From assembly GCF_946479605.1 (NCBI RefSeq), contig NZ_CAMLGT010000010.1, positions 1 to 31,898 on the forward strand: a DNA stretch of 31,898 bases. Direction: 5' to 3'. The notes below the pieces were generated by a model. It was not told the origin of the DNA. It worked only from the letters and a program-made list of their open reading frames with translations, and did not search any database. A program made the translations under genes and the position numbers. This DNA is from an uncultured Lacibacter sp. (lineage in GTDB: Bacteria; Bacteroidota; Bacteroidia; Chitinophagales; Chitinophagaceae). Shown here piece after piece: positions 31,803 to 31,898 of the stretch; within the stretch, counting starts at the first letter, position 1, and every line of letters starts with the position of its first letter.

Positions 31803-31898
31803 TCATGGTAACTGATGTTGCTGAAAAAAGCTCCACAGCAAATCGTTGGCATTAATAGAAGTAGACGGAATGTCGGAATTAGGTCCGCCGGGCAAACC
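31803..31898 (-). CDS. C-terminal end of an esterase (PHB-depolymerase/feruloyl-esterase-like), partial
   Basis: An open frame runs in from the right edge and stops at 31803 (TGA). The 31 visible residues include GLPGGPNSDIPSTSINAND and LLWSFFQQHQLP. This resembles the end of LpqC/poly(3-hydroxybutyrate)-depolymerase-type alpha/beta hydrolases, which close with INASELIW-FF-like helices. The catalytic residues lie outside the window, apart from what might be the end of the His loop, so the call rests on a short match. The recA promoter lies in the gap below its stop. Confidence 0.5.
   Translation of the reverse strand, partial: GLPGGPNSDIPSTSINANDLLWSFFQQHQLP

Noticed and set aside
1..31898. 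Prophage, integrative element or genomic island
   Set aside because: No integrase, transposase, phage gene, tRNA or flanking direct repeats; gene content is mostly housekeeping and envelope functions.

Overview
The window looks like chromosomal DNA from a Bacteroidota bacterium, most likely Chitinophagaceae or a close relative. The evidence is GldC, a PorG-like DUF6089 barrel, DUF4290, type IX secretion (T9SS) C-terminal sorting domains of both type A and type B, and repeated promoters of the Bacteroidota type (TTG, about 20 nt, TAnnTTTG, here often TACCTTTG). Shine-Dalgarno-like sequences are weak or absent. I see no rRNA, tRNA, CRISPR array, transposase, integrase or phage gene. Gene density is high and base use is even, so this is mainly core chromosome and not an obvious island.

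Layout. 1-1303: 3' part of a TolC-like outer-membrane efflux gene (+), facing the ribosomal operon rplM-rpsI-rpsB-tsf (minus, 4211 to 1376) across a shared terminator. 4463-9397: minus-strand cell-envelope cluster in transcript order alpha/beta hydrolase, CBS-domain protein, Omp85/POTRA protein, nadK, porG-like gene. 9480-11977: minus-strand glycosyltransferase, gldC, yqeY-like and cvpA-like genes. 11978-12553: the longest stretch without a gene; it holds an orphan + strand terminator and possibly a small RNA. 12554-17507: + strand small secreted protein, metzincin protease with T9SS tail, DUF4290 protein with Gly/Arg-rich tail, murA and a GNAT acetyltransferase. 17557-20085: minus-strand scramblase-like gene and typA. 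20341-20607: small + strand gene that meets, tail to tail, a 965-residue minus-strand T9SS type B surface protein. 23604-26081: uvrD/pcrA (+). 26147-26506: ArsC/Spx-like (minus). 26583-28579: + strand operon of ECF sigma factor, four-helix membrane protein and TraB/GumN protein, followed by a ModF-like double ABC protein. 29943-31678: minus-strand lipoprotein and recA. The window ends inside a minus-strand esterase of which 31 residues are visible.

How the genes fit together. One group builds the translation machinery (L13, S9, S2, EF-Ts, TypA). A second serves the envelope: PorG-like, GldC, Omp85-like, MurA, TolC-like and two probable T9SS cargo proteins. A third is DNA repair (UvrD/PcrA, RecA). 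The sigma factor with its overlapping membrane gene looks like a self-contained envelope-signalling unit.

The points most worth following are: MurA with Asp in place of the usual active-site Cys; mutually exclusive hairpins between rpsB and tsf; tandem hairpins at the 5' end of the rplM transcript; inverted repeats over the recA promoter; a ModF-like protein whose first ATPase half has lost its P-loop; and the orphan terminator near 12440. I found no clearly new multi-gene defence or metabolic system.
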